From Azospirillaceae bacterium (GTDB lineage: Bacteria; Pseudomonadota; Alphaproteobacteria; Azospirillales; Azospirillaceae): DNA of 64,000 nt. The stretch's first letter is position 1. Each line of letters begins with the position of its first letter. Below are positions 32,801-42,359 of this stretch, piece after piece. The notes under the pieces were generated by a model. That model did no database searches. It was not told the DNA's origin and was given only the letters and a program-made list of their open reading frames with translations. A program made the translations under genes and the position numbers. The DNA is taken from contig JARLIO010000059.1 of NCBI GenBank assembly GCA_031291675.1, forward strand, positions 1 to 64,000, given 5' to 3'.

Positions 32801-34567
32801 TCATCCCTGCGGCGCCGACAGGCAATGCAGCACGTCTCCGTCCGGCGCCAACCCGCGAATATGGCGGCGCCCCCACAGCGCCAGGAACAACAGCCGCCAT
32901 TGCAGCTCGCGCTGTTTCCGGTCGCCCCCGGCAAACACCGCGCGAACCGTCTCCGGCCGGCACCATGCCGCAATTCCCGGGTCGGCGGCGACCAGATCGC
33001 CCAGGCGCGGATTCGCCTGCGCCAGCCACTCGCCGATCGGCACGGTAAAGCCCTTCTTGGGCGCGAACGGCTCGGCCGCCGGGAAATTCTGCTCCAACCA
33101 ACGCCGCATCAGATATTTGCAGGACGATCCCTGGATCTTCAACCTGTCGGGGAGCCGGTAGGCAAAGGCCGCAACCACCGGGTCCAGAAACGGCGTGCGG
33201 CCCTCGACACCCCAGGCCATCAGGCACCGGTCCAGCTTGGTCAACAGCGCATGCGGCAACCAATCGACGAAATCCAGCGCCTGGGCTGCCTGCAACCGGC
33301 TGCGGCCCTCGCCGCGGCTGGCGATTTCGGCAGCGCCCAGGCCGTCGCGCCAGCCCGCGCTGCCGTGCCGCAGCAGGTCGAGCCCGTCACACGGTCCGCG
33401 GCGGCGGCGGGTTCGGCCCCCCAGCCACCAGGGCCGCATCTGACGGCGATAGCGGCCGTAACCGCCGAACATTTCGTCGCCGCCCTCGCCTGACAGCACG
33501 ACCCGGACCTCGCGGCGCGCCTCGCGCGCCAGCATGAAGGTCGGGACGATGGCGGGATCGGCGACCGGGTCGTCGACGACGGCACAGATCTGCGGCAGCA
33601 GCGACCAGAAATCCTGGTCGCTGACCGGGACCTCGTGATACCGGGCGCCGACCGCCTGGGCCAGCCGTTCGGCGGCGCCGCGCTCGTCATGGACGCGCCG
33701 GCCGGGAAAGCCCGCGGTGAAGGTCAGCACCGGCCGGTCATTGGTCCGCGCCATGCACGCCAGGACGGCGGCGCTGTCGATGCCGCTGGACAGGAACAGG
33801 CCATAGGGCACGTCGGCGCGCTGGTGGATGGTGATCGTGTCGCTCAACAGCGCGGCCAGGGTGCCCAGGGCCTCGGTCTCGGTTTGCGGGCGGATCGCCG
33901 CCGGCGGCAAGGCGGCGCGACGCTGGCGCGCCACGATGACCCCGTCCTCGACGATGATCATCTCACCCGGCAGCACGCGGGTGATGCCGCCAAACACCGT
34001 CCGGGCCCCGGTGGTGAACTGCAATTGCAGCAGCTCGGTGATCGGCAGCGCCTGAGGATCCGGCGTCACCAGGCCGGCCGCGATCAGCGCCTGGGGTTCC
34101 GAGGCAAAAGCCAGACCCAGAGCGGTTTCGGCAATATAGAGGGGTTTGATGCCGAACGGATCGCGGGCCAGGATCAGACGGCCGGCGGCCGGATCATGCA
34201 GCGCCAGCGCATACATGCCACGGGTATCGTCCAGGAAATCCAGGCCGTGGCGATCATAGAGGTGCAGCAGCGGTTCGCAATCCGAACCGGTCTTGAAGGC
34301 CGCATCGGGCATCGCCGCCCGCAGCTCGATATAGTTGTAAATCTCGCCATTGACGACGATCGCCGTGTCGCCGGGCCCATAGAGCGGCTGGCCCCCTGTC
34401 GGCAAATCGATGATCGACAGGCGGGTATGGACCAGGGTGACGTTGCCGTTGCGGTAACAACCGTCACCATCGGGGCCGCGGTGCCGCAACGCCGCGATCA
34501 ACGCCGCTGGCACCGTCTCGTCCAGCGTGACCCCGGGCCGGGTCATCAAGCCTGCCAAACCACACAT
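32801..34567 (-). CDS. asnB: Asparagine synthase, glutamine-hydrolysing (AsnB type)
   Basis: A 588-residue two-domain enzyme. The N-terminal class II glutaminase begins MCGLAGLMTR with the catalytic Cys2, with RHRGPDGDG, HTRLSIIDLPTGGQPL and NGEIYNYIELR. The synthetase domain has the PP-loop FLSSGIDSAAVLACMA near residue 265 and VRVVLSGEGGDEMFGGYGRY. It makes Asn from Asp with Gln and ATP. AsnB-like genes beside glycosyltransferases often serve surface-polymer modification, so a house-keeping role is not assured here. It is followed by the GT2 gene. Confidence 0.93.
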   Translation of the reverse strand: MCGLAGLMTRPGVTLDETVPAALIAALRHRGPDGDGCYRNGNVTLVHTRLSIIDLPTGGQPLYGPGDTAIVVNGEIYNYIELRAAMPDAAFKTGSDCEPLLHLYDRHGLDFLDDTRGMYALALHDPAAGRLILARDPFGIKPLYIAETALGLAFASEPQALIAAGLVTPDPQALPITELLQLQFTTGARTVFGGITRVLPGEMIIVEDGVIVARQRRAALPPAAIRPQTETEALGTLAALLSDTITIHQRADVPYGLFLSSGIDSAAVLACMARTNDRPVLTFTAGFPGRRVHDERGAAERLAQAVGARYHEVPVSDQDFWSLLPQICAVVDDPVADPAIVPTFMLAREARREVRVVLSGEGGDEMFGGYGRYRRQMRPWWLGGRTRRRRGPCDGLDLLRHGSAGWRDGLGAAEIASRGEGRSRLQAAQALDFVDWLPHALLTKLDRCLMAWGVEGRTPFLDPVVAAFAYRLPDRLKIQGSSCKYLMRRWLEQNFPAAEPFAPKKGFTVPIGEWLAQANPRLGDLVAADPGIAAWCRPETVRAVFAGGDRKQRELQWRLLFLALWGRRHIRGLAPDGDVLHCLSAPQG

Positions 34568-34679
34568 ATCGTTCGAATTCCAACCGGACCGGCGAGGATC
34601 GGCCCTCGCAATGCCATGGCCATTGCCATAGCCATGCGCCGATGGAATGTCCAGCCCGTCGCGTCCCCGCCGGCCGCGC

Positions 34680-35048
34680 TCAGGCGGCGCTGTCGGCGTT
34701 CAGCGCCGCCTGTTCCGCTTCGCTGAAGACCCGTGACCGGGTGTGAAAGGCCTGGCCCTCCGGCCCCTCCAGGGAAAAAGTGCCCCCGGTCCCCTTGATG
34801 ACGTCGATGATCAGCTGCGTATGCTTCCAATATTCGTATTGGGATTTCCCGATATAGAAAGGGCAACCCCCGATATCGCCAAGATAGACGTCGCCGGCGC
34901 CGATGGTGATTTCGCCCGGCAGGAAACAGTTGGCGGCGCTGTTGTCGCAACAGCCACCCGACTGGTGAAACATCAGCGCGCCGTGCTTTTGTTTCAGCCG
35001 CTCGATCAGCGCCAGAGCCGCCGCGGTGGCGATCACTTTTTCGACCAT
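34680..35048 (-). CDS. DUF779 protein, acetaldehyde dehydrogenase partner
   Basis: A 122-residue cytoplasmic protein of the DUF779 family. Visible: HGALMFHQSGGCCDNSAANC with a cysteine-rich cluster, FLPGEITIGAGDVYLGDI and FYIGKSQYEYWKHTQLIIDV. Family members are nearly always encoded beside an aldehyde dehydrogenase, as here (71 bp downstream of exaC, same strand); the biochemical role is not established. GGAGGCGGAA precedes ATG 35048. The cysteines may bind a metal or protect the enzyme from oxidation, which is speculation. Confidence 0.9.
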   Translation of the reverse strand: MVEKVIATAAALALIERLKQKHGALMFHQSGGCCDNSAANCFLPGEITIGAGDVYLGDIGGCPFYIGKSQYEYWKHTQLIIDVIKGTGGTFSLEGPEGQAFHTRSRVFSEAEQAALNADSAA

Positions 35049-35119
35049 TTCCGCCTCCGGAGAAAGAGAGGGCGGTCGCCCGCCCTCCCACGGACCTTCT
35101 GTCCGCAGCGAACCCGGGC

Positions 35120-36640
35120 TCAGAAGAAGCCGAGCTTCTGTTCGCTGTAGCTGACCAGCAGATTCTTGGTCTGCTGATAATGATCCAACATCACCTTGTG
35201 GGTTTCCCGCCCGATCCCGGATTCCTTGTAGCCGCCAAAACTGGCATGGGCCGGATAGGCATGGTAGCAATTGGTCCAGACCCGTCCGGCCTTGATGGCC
35301 CGCCCCATGCGATAGGCGACATTGCCATCGCGGCTCCAGACCCCGGCACCGAGGCCATAGAGCGTGTCATTGGCGATGGCCAGCGCCTCGGCCTCGTCCT
35401 TGAAAGTGGTGACGGCCAGCACCGGACCGAAAATCTCCTCCTGGAAGATCCGCATCTTGTTGTGGCCCTTGAACAGGGTCGGCTGGACATAATAGCCGTC
35501 ATCAAGACCACCGCCGGGATAGGCCCGTTCGCCACCGATCAACAGCCGGGCCCCTTCCTGGCGGCCCAGGTCGAGATAGGACATGATCTTGGTGAGCTGC
35601 TCCTGCGACGCCTGTGCCCCCATCATGGTCTCGGTGTCGAGTGGATTGCCCTGCTTGATCGCAGCGACGCGTCCCAACACCCGCTCCATGAAATGATCAT
35701 AGATCGATTCATGGATCAGCGCCCGCGACGGGCAGGTGCACACCTCGCCCTGATTGAAGGCGAACAACACCAGGCCTTCGACAGCCTTGTCGAAGAAGCT
35801 GTCATCGGCCCGGGCGACATCGGCGAAAAAGATGTTCGGCGATTTGCCGCCCAGTTCCAGGGTCGCCGGGATCAGGTTGTTGGCCGCCGCCTGGGCGATC
35901 ACACGGCCGGTCGTGGTTGAGCCGGTGAAAGCAATCTTGGCGATACGGCGGCTGGTCGCCAGCGGCAGACCGGCTTCGCGGCCATAGCCGTTGACGATGT
36001 TGAGCACGCCGGGCGGGAGCAGATCGGCGATCAGCTCGGCCATGACCAGGATGCTGACCGGGGTCGACTCGGCGGGTTTGAGCACGACACAGTTCCCGGC
36101 ACCGATCGCCGGCGCCAGTTTCCACGCCGCCATCAGGATCGGGAAGTTCCACGGAATGATCTGGCCGACAACGCCGAGCGGTTCGTGAATGTGATAGGCG
36201 ACCGTGGTTTCATCGATTTCGCTGACCCCGCCTTCCTGGGCCCGCAGGCAGCCGGCGAAGTAGCGAAAATGGTCGATGGTTAGCGGGATGTCGGCGTTCA
36301 GGGTCTCGCGAATCGGCTTGCCGTTGTCGACGGTTTCGGCATAGGCGAGCAATTCGAGATTGGCCTCCAGCCGATCGGCGATGCGCAGGAGAAGATTGGC
36401 GCGATCCGCGGCCGCGGTGCGGCCCCATTTGTCCGCGGCAGCATGGGCGGCGTCGAGCGCGAGCTCAATATCCTCGGCGCTGGACCGGGCCGCCTTGGTG
36501 TAAGCATGGCCATTAATGGGCGTGATGACATCGAAATACTGTCCTTTCACCGGGGGCACCCAGGTCCCGCCGATGAAATTGTCATAGTGCTTCTTATAGT
36601 CGACAAGGGCACCCGCGCTGCCCGGAGCGGCGTAGATCAT
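35120..36640 (-). CDS. exaC: NAD-dependent acetaldehyde dehydrogenase (ExaC/AldA type)
   Basis: A 506-residue aldehyde dehydrogenase oxidising acetaldehyde to acetate. Motifs: [20 protein letters not shown] and [14 protein letters not shown] (NAD binding), [12 protein letters not shown] with the general-base Glu, and [15 protein letters not shown] with the catalytic Cys. The CTCPSRALI form is typical of the ExaC/AcoD group. Ethanol, acetoin or related carbon sources are the likely inputs. It is divergent from an AcoR-type sigma-54 activator, and a sigma-54 promoter candidate lies 81 bp upstream of its ATG. DUF779 follows it. Confidence 0.94.
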   Translation of the reverse strand: MIYAAPGSAGALVDYKKHYDNFIGGTWVPPVKGQYFDVITPINGHAYTKAARSSAEDIELALDAAHAAADKWGRTAAADRANLLLRIADRLEANLELLAYAETVDNGKPIRETLNADIPLTIDHFRYFAGCLRAQEGGVSEIDETTVAYHIHEPLGVVGQIIPWNFPILMAAWKLAPAIGAGNCVVLKPAESTPVSILVMAELIADLLPPGVLNIVNGYGREAGLPLATSRRIAKIAFTGSTTTGRVIAQAAANNLIPATLELGGKSPNIFFADVARADDSFFDKAVEGLVLFAFNQGEVCTCPSRALIHESIYDHFMERVLGRVAAIKQGNPLDTETMMGAQASQEQLTKIMSYLDLGRQEGARLLIGGERAYPGGGLDDGYYVQPTLFKGHNKMRIFQEEIFGPVLAVTTFKDEAEALAIANDTLYGLGAGVWSRDGNVAYRMGRAIKAGRVWTNCYHAYPAHASFGGYKESGIGRETHKVMLDHYQQTKNLLVSYSEQKLGFF

Positions 36641-36720
36641 TTTGTTTCCTCCCTGTTTCTTGTGGACCGGTTTTTGTCGGCTTTTGGTTTCGACAACCGT
36701 CTGTACGGCTCATGCCTTCA

Positions 36721-36735
36721 TCAAGAACCGTGCCA
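36721..36735 (-). promoter_or_regulatory. Candidate sigma-54 promoter of exaC
   Basis: On the minus strand the sequence TGGCACGGTTCTTGA matches the -24 element TGGCACG perfectly and the -12 element TTGC in three of four bases (TTGA). Spacing is correct. It would start transcription near 36709, about 70 bases before exaC. The imperfect -12 lowers certainty. Confidence 0.5.
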
Positions 36736-36937
36736 GGTCGGGGGATCGACCCATGCCGTTGATTTTGAAGAATTCCAGGAAAGCGATGACGCCGGGCGCC
36801 GGGGTGTCCGGCGTTCCAGATCGCAACACCCGTCACGAAATCATCCAGGGGCGCGTTTTCCGACGGTCGTTGCGTCACAACGCCGCTGCGCTATATTGAA
36901 GCAAATATGCCGGCTAACGCCGCAGGGAGGAAACAAA

Positions 36938-38860
36938 ATGCGCCAACCGCAAGTTCCGGCGTTGCATCAGGCCCGGGCCTATTGGCTCGAGCACGGCCAT
37001 TTCCCGCCCGGACTCGTCGATGAACGGCTCGACCGGTCGTGGCGCCGCAGCCTGGCCGCCGGCCTGATCCCCACGGGTAGCCGCGCCACGGGCGCCCATA
37101 TCGCGGGCACCGACCTGGGCCGCATTCTGGAGCGCGATCACGATCTGCTGTCCCATGCGCAGCCGGTGATGGAATTCCTGTTCGAACAAATCCGCCGCAG
37201 CGGCAGCCTGATCGTCCTGGCCGATCATCATGGCATCCTGATGCAGACCCTGGGCGACAGCGACTTTCTCGACAAGGCCGAGCGGGTGGCCCTAACCGCG
37301 GGCGCGTCCTGGCACGAACAGCATCGCGGTACCAATGCCATTGGCACGGCGCTGGCGGAGGCCGGCGCGGTCGAAATCAACGGCCCGGAACATTTCCTCG
37401 AGCGCAATGCCTTCCTGACCTGCTCGGCGAGCCCGATCCTGTCGGCGACCGGTACGTTACTGGGCATTCTCGATATTTCCGGCGATCGGCGCGGCCGCCA
37501 TCCCCACACCGGGGCGCTGGTCCGCGTCGCGGCACGCATGATCGAAAACCGCCTCATCGCCGCGGGGAGCCACCATCCGCTGCGGCTGCACCTGCATGCC
37601 CGCCCCGGGGGACTGGGTACCGTGGCCGAAGGGATCATCGCCCTGTCCGCCGATGGCTGGATCGTCGGCGCCAACCCGGCCGGCCTTGCGCTGCTTCAGC
37701 TCAGCCCCGCCGATCTCGGCACCACCAGCCTGGGCCAGATCCTCGACATCCGCCTCGACCAGCTCCGCGAACAGCTGATGCGCCCGGCCGACCGGCCCTT
37801 CACCACGCGGCGACACGACGGCCTGCCGCTGTTCGCCCGGATCCATGGCGCGCACGCCAGCCGGACGGTACCCGCCGGCGCGGTGTACCCGGCCGCGGCA
37901 CGGCCCGATGATGCGCTGACGCGGCTCGATACCGGCGACCCGATCTGGCGCGCCGCGGCGGACAAGGCCCGGCGGGTCGCGGCCAAACAGATCGCCCTGC
38001 TGATCCAGGGCGAATCCGGCGTCGGCAAGGAGCTGTTTGCCAAGGCGACCCATGACAGCGGCCCCCGCCGTGGCAGCCGCTTCGTCGCCATCAACTGCGC
38101 CGCCCTGCCGGAAAGTCTGATTGAATCCGAGCTGTTCGGTTATGTTCCGGGGGCCTTCACCGGATCGCGTCGCGACGGCAACCCGGGGCGCCTGCGCGAG
38201 GCCCATCGCGGGACCCTGTTCCTCGACGAAATCGGCGACATGCCGCTGGCGACACAGACCCGCCTGCTGCGGGTGCTGCAGGAACGCCAGGTCACCCCGT
38301 TGGGCGGCAGCGAGGCCATCGATGTCGATTTCGCCCTGATCTGCGCGACCCACCGGAACCTGCGCCAGGACTCGGAACAGGGCCGGTTCCGCAGTGATTT
38401 GTATTACCGAATCAATGGCCTGACCCTGCATCTGCCGGCTTTGCGAGAACGCACCGATTTTGCGGCGCTGACCGAACGCCTGCTGGACAGCTTCAATCCG
38501 GGCCATCCGGTCCGCCTGGCACCGGGCTTGATCGAAAAGTTGAGCACCTATCCCTGGCCCGGCAATCTGCGCCAATACGCCAATGTCCTGCGTACCGCGA
38601 GCGCCATGCTGGAGACCGACGAAGACGTCATCGATTGGCATCATCTGTCCGACGATCTTGCCGACGAACTCAGCGCCGCACCCGGCACGGCGCCAAAGCT
38701 GGCGACGCCGCCAACGACCGGTGCAGCCGCACCCAATCTGCTGGAACTCACCCGCTCGGCGATCGATGCCGCCCTGCAGGCGACGGACGGCAACATTGCC
38801 GAGGCCGCGCGCCGGCTCGGCATCAGTCGCCAGACGCTCTACCGCAAGATCAAGCGCTGA
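36938..38860 (+). CDS. acoR: Sigma-54-dependent transcriptional activator, AcoR family
   Basis: A 640-residue enhancer-binding protein. The N-terminal GAF-type sensor region (about 80-200) includes GASWHEQHRGTNAIGTALAE, followed by a PAS-like segment. The AAA+ domain has Walker A GESGVGKE at 358-365, the sigma-54 contact loop GAFTGS at 405-410 (usual form GAFTGA), and Walker B TLFLDEIGDMP. A Fis-type helix-turn-helix closes it: NIAEAARRLGISRQTLYRKI. GGGAGGAAACAAA precedes ATG 36938. It is divergent from exaC and probably activates it in response to acetaldehyde, acetoin or a similar inducer. Confidence 0.93.
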   Translation: MRQPQVPALHQARAYWLEHGHFPPGLVDERLDRSWRRSLAAGLIPTGSRATGAHIAGTDLGRILERDHDLLSHAQPVMEFLFEQIRRSGSLIVLADHHGILMQTLGDSDFLDKAERVALTAGASWHEQHRGTNAIGTALAEAGAVEINGPEHFLERNAFLTCSASPILSATGTLLGILDISGDRRGRHPHTGALVRVAARMIENRLIAAGSHHPLRLHLHARPGGLGTVAEGIIALSADGWIVGANPAGLALLQLSPADLGTTSLGQILDIRLDQLREQLMRPADRPFTTRRHDGLPLFARIHGAHASRTVPAGAVYPAAARPDDALTRLDTGDPIWRAAADKARRVAAKQIALLIQGESGVGKELFAKATHDSGPRRGSRFVAINCAALPESLIESELFGYVPGAFTGSRRDGNPGRLREAHRGTLFLDEIGDMPLATQTRLLRVLQERQVTPLGGSEAIDVDFALICATHRNLRQDSEQGRFRSDLYYRINGLTLHLPALRERTDFAALTERLLDSFNPGHPVRLAPGLIEKLSTYPWPGNLRQYANVLRTASAMLETDEDVIDWHHLSDDLADELSAAPGTAPKLATPPTTGAAAPNLLELTRSAIDAALQATDGNIAEAARRLGISRQTLYRKIKR

Positions 38861-39425
38861 TATCCAGCGGTTCTCACTTTGGCGACGAAGCGTTGGGCTT
38901 TCGCCTAAACCCAACCGGGGCAATGGCCCAGACCCCTTTGTTCTTGTCAAAATAGAGGGGGATTCGGGGTTCACCCCGAGCGGGTGCGGGCGGCAACCCG
39001 CGGGCCGACGCCCAAATTGAGAACGGCTGGGCTTTATCGGCGTGCTTGTCTGGCATCGAGCAATCAGGACCAGAAGGGTGGAGCGGCGGAAGGCACCCTG
39101 TGCCTGTGTCATGACGGGCTTGGGGACGGCGTGCGACGGACGACAGCGTGTCGTCGCCGTGCGGTGAGTGGGCATCGTCCCCAAGCGGGATTCTGGTTCG
39201 GGATTCCGATTGTTCCATCGCAAGAGCATTCGGAAAGCCGATCGGCGCGTTCCTTCCGGGACAAAATTATCATTAATATCATTGGGTTATGGCATGTCCA
39301 CCCGTGGCGGGGGGCGGCATGCGCGTTGCAGTCGCATGCGCGTTGCACTCAAAGCACGGCCCGGTCCGGTCGGCCCCATCGCAGAAGGGATCGCGCCCGG
39401 CCCGGGAAATAATAATGGAGGAAAC
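38861..39425. other. Intergenic region upstream of the asparaginase gene
   Basis: 565 bases. The right part holds a sigma-54 promoter candidate (39315) and a near copy of it 17 bases further on. The left part (38.9-39.1 kb) contains GC-rich segments with no open frame of quality. No terminator for the acoR gene was recognised. Confidence 0.5.
39315..39330 (+). promoter_or_regulatory. Candidate sigma-54 promoter of the asparaginase gene
   Basis: CGGCATGCGCGTTGCA has GG and GC dinucleotides exactly ten bases apart and matches GGCAYG-N4-TTGCA. The expected start is near 39341, 85 bases before the asparaginase ATG. The 14-mer GCATGCGCGTTGCA recurs at 39334-39347, but that copy has CG instead of GG at -24, so only the first should be active. 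Confidence 0.65.
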
Positions 39426-40517
39426 ATGCCCAACAATTCGATGTTTGCGCGCCTTGCGATCGCGTTCGCATTCATGGGCGCGCTGATCTGGAGCTGTGCG
39501 CCCAGCGAAGCCCGTGAACCCGGAACATTGCCCAATGTCATAATCGTCGCGACCGGCGGCACCATTGCCGGGACCGGAGTCAGCAGCACGACAACGGTTG
39601 GCTATACCGCGGCAAAAGTCGGTGTCGAAGCCCTGATCGCCGCCGTCCCGGAATTGAAGAACGTCGCCAACGTCAAAGGCGAGCAGATTTTCCAGGTCGC
39701 CAGCGAAAGCATGAACAATGACTACTGGCTGAAGCTGGCAAAAAGAGTCAATACTTTACTCGCACAAAGTGATGTCGATGGAATCGTGATTACCCACGGC
39801 ACCGATACCCTCGAAGAAACCGCCTATTTCCTGGATCTCGTCGTCAAGAGCACCAAGCCGGTGGTCCTGGTTGGCGCCATGCGGCCGTCCACCGCGATCA
39901 GCGCCGACGGACCGATCAATATCTACAACGCGGTCATTTTGGCTGGCAGCGAAGAAGCGATCGGCAAAGGCGTTCTGGTCAGCATGAATGACCAGATCAG
40001 CGCGGCGCGCGACGTCACCAAGACCAGCACCGCGACCCTGGATACCTTCAAGTCCCCCGAATTGGGATTTGTCGGCTACATGCAGGACAGCAAGCCGTAT
40101 TTCTATCGCCAATCGACCCGAAAGAACACGGCGGATTCCGAGTTCGACATCATGAAGCTCGACAGCCTGCCGCGGGTCGAAATCGTTTATGGCTACGCCA
40201 ATATGGACCCGACCGCGCTGGATGCCTTCGTTGCCGCCGGTGCCAAAGGCATCATCCATGCCGGAGTCGGCGACGGCAGCCTGGCCGCTGCGGTCAAACC
40301 GGCCCTGATCGACGCGCGCAAAAAAGGTGTCGTGATCGTTCGCAGCTCGCGCGTCGGCAACGGCATCGTTGCCCGGAACGGCGAAGCCAATGACGATACG
40401 CTGGACTTCGTCGTGTCGGACAGTTTGAACCCGCAAAAAGCCCGGATTCTGCTCATGTTGGCCCTGACCAGGACCGATGACACCAAGGCGATTCAGAAGA
40501 TGTTCTACACCTACTGA
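39426..40517 (+). CDS. ansB: Type II (periplasmic) L-asparaginase / glutaminase-asparaginase
   Basis: A 363-residue enzyme hydrolysing Asn (and perhaps Gln) to Asp and ammonia. A signal peptide (hydrophobic LAIAFAFMGALIWSCAPSEA) sends it to the periplasm. Catalytic elements: VIIVATGGTIAGTG with the nucleophilic Thr, VITHGTDTLEETAYFLDL with the second Thr-Asp, and ARDVTKTSTATLDTFKSPE with the Lys. GGAGGAAAC precedes ATG 39426; the frame is open upstream without meaning. It leads a cluster with aspartase and an acidic amino acid symporter, and carries its own sigma-54 promoter candidate. Confidence 0.94.
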   Translation: MPNNSMFARLAIAFAFMGALIWSCAPSEAREPGTLPNVIIVATGGTIAGTGVSSTTTVGYTAAKVGVEALIAAVPELKNVANVKGEQIFQVASESMNNDYWLKLAKRVNTLLAQSDVDGIVITHGTDTLEETAYFLDLVVKSTKPVVLVGAMRPSTAISADGPINIYNAVILAGSEEAIGKGVLVSMNDQISAARDVTKTSTATLDTFKSPELGFVGYMQDSKPYFYRQSTRKNTADSEFDIMKLDSLPRVEIVYGYANMDPTALDAFVAAGAKGIIHAGVGDGSLAAAVKPALIDARKKGVVIVRSSRVGNGIVARNGEANDDTLDFVVSDSLNPQKARILLMLALTRTDDTKAIQKMFYTY

Positions 40518-40780
40518 GCCCACCCGACCGGGTACGGTCTGTCGGCATCGGAACGCTGGTTACCCAAACCGTTCGGCCGGAGGGAGTCGCCACTCCCCCC
40601 GTGTCCCCCCGGGGACAATCCTGCGTCCGTCAGCCCGGCACCAACGACCAATCCGGCCCCCATTCGGCATTCCGATCATTGCGGATCGCGAACCGCCCGG
40701 AAAGCCGAATAGGATCCGCGCGAAAAGACAATCGAAGCCGACCTCAATGGCTGACAGCGCGGTTGCCGAATGTGCGGCGC

Positions 40781-40795
40781 TGGCGTGCGCATTGC
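40781..40795 (+). promoter_or_regulatory. Candidate sigma-54 promoter of the aspartase gene
   Basis: TGGCGTGCGCATTGC places GG and GC exactly ten bases apart and agrees with TGGC--G-N4-TTGC. Predicted transcription starts near 40806, about 85 bases before the aspartase ATG, nearly the same distance as for the asparaginase promoter. The 373-base gap it lies in (40518-40890) contains no supported gene. Confidence 0.6.
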
Positions 40796-40890
40796 CGACA
40801 GATGCCGCTTCGTCCATCGGTCCCGAATACCGGCCCGTCTTCAAGACCGGAATGAAATACACCCCAAGGAACAGGGAGCATGAAACGCTG

Positions 40891-42306
40891 ATGAACGACT
40901 TTCGCACCGAACACGACCTGCTGGGTGACCGGCAGGTTCCCCGTGACGTCTATTTTGGCGTGCATACGATGCGCGCCCAGGAAAATTTCCCCGTCACCGG
41001 AACCACCATCGCAATCTATCCGGATCTGATCCGCGCTCTGGCCCAAATCAAGCAAGCCGCGGCGCGCGCCAACCAGGAGCTGGGACTTCTTGATTCCGTA
41101 CGGGCGGACGCCATCGTCGCCGCCTGCAAGGAGATTCAGGCGGGCAAGCTGCACGACCAGTTCGTCGTCGACGTTATCCAGGGCGGCGCCGGAACCTCGA
41201 CCAACATGAACGCCAATGAGGTCGTTGCCAATCGGGCCTTGGAAATCCTGGGCCATCAGCGCGGTGACTACGCCCAGCTGCATCCCAACCAGCACGTCAA
41301 TATGGGCCAGTCGACCAACGACGTGTATCCGACGGCCCTCAAGCTTGCCACCTATGTCGGGATTTTCCGTCTGGTCGAAGCCATGTCCTATCTGCGGCGG
41401 GCATTCGAACACAAAGCCGATGAATTCCGGGATATTCTGAAGATGGGCCGTACCCAGCTTCAGGATGCGGTACCGATGACCCTGGGCCAGGAATTCTCGA
41501 CCTATGCCGTCATGCTGGGCGAGGATGAGGAGCGGCTGAAAGAATCCGCGCTGCTGATCCGCGAGATCAATCTGGGTGCCACCGCCATCGGCACGGGAAT
41601 CAACGCGCATCCAGACTATACCGCCTCGGTCTGTCGCCTGCTGGCCGAGGTCAGCGGCATACCGGTGATCACCTCGCCCAATCTAGTGGAAGCAACGCAG
41701 GATTGTGGCAGCTTTGTCCAGCTGTCGGGCGTTCTGAAGCGGGTCGCCGTGAAATTGTCGAAGACCTGCAACGATTTGCGGCTTCTTTCGAGCGGCCCGC
41801 GCACCGGGTTGGGCGAAATCAACCTGCCGCCCCAACAGGCGGGTTCGTCGATCATGCCGGGCAAGGTCAACCCCGTGATTCCCGAAGTGGTCAACCAGAT
41901 TGCCTTCGAAGTGATCGGCAACGACCTTACCGTCACCTTCGCCGCCGAGGCCGGGCAGCTTCAACTGAACGCCTTCGAGCCGATCATCGCGCACAGCCTG
42001 TTCAAGAGTGTCAACCATCTGCGGCAGGGCTGCATGATCCTGGCCGATCGCTGCGTCAGCGGCATCACCGCCAACCGCGAGCGGTTACGGGCAACCGTCG
42101 AGAATTCCATTGGCATTGTCACGGCGCTCGTCCCCTATATCGGCTACGCGCCATCCACCGACGTCGCCATGGAAGCGCTGAGAAGCGGGCGAAGCGTCTA
42201 CGACCTGGTCCTTGAAATGAAGCTGATGACCAAAGATGCCCTGGATGAGGTGTTGCAGCCGGACGTGCTCACCCGGCCCCACCCGATGCTCAAAAACCAT
42301 CTTTAA
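40891..42306 (+). CDS. aspA: Aspartate ammonia-lyase (aspartase)
   Basis: A 471-residue fumarase/aspartase superfamily enzyme that converts aspartate to fumarate and ammonia in the cytoplasm. Motifs: FRTEHDLLGDRQVPRDVYFG at the N-terminus, VIQGGAGTSTNMNANEVVAN (substrate carboxylate binding), HPNQHVNMGQSTNDVYPT, and the flexible-loop signature GSSIMPGKVNPVIPE with the catalytic serine. Fumarase C is excluded by the DRQVP start and by context. ATG 40891 begins the conserved region; the open frame extends upstream to 40477 without homology. The symporter gene follows 53 bp later. Confidence 0.94.
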   Translation: MNDFRTEHDLLGDRQVPRDVYFGVHTMRAQENFPVTGTTIAIYPDLIRALAQIKQAAARANQELGLLDSVRADAIVAACKEIQAGKLHDQFVVDVIQGGAGTSTNMNANEVVANRALEILGHQRGDYAQLHPNQHVNMGQSTNDVYPTALKLATYVGIFRLVEAMSYLRRAFEHKADEFRDILKMGRTQLQDAVPMTLGQEFSTYAVMLGEDEERLKESALLIREINLGATAIGTGINAHPDYTASVCRLLAEVSGIPVITSPNLVEATQDCGSFVQLSGVLKRVAVKLSKTCNDLRLLSSGPRTGLGEINLPPQQAGSSIMPGKVNPVIPEVVNQIAFEVIGNDLTVTFAAEAGQLQLNAFEPIIAHSLFKSVNHLRQGCMILADRCVSGITANRERLRATVENSIGIVTALVPYIGYAPSTDVAMEALRSGRSVYDLVLEMKLMTKDALDEVLQPDVLTRPHPMLKNHL

Positions 42307-42359
42307 GCCCCAAACGATGACTTTACCGTCGTCGAAAAAGTTCTGAACGGAGATCGCCC

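Noticed and set aside
37457-39229. 590-codon minus-strand frame opposite the acoR gene
   Set aside because: Antisense shadow of an intact AcoR activator; composition artefact of high GC.
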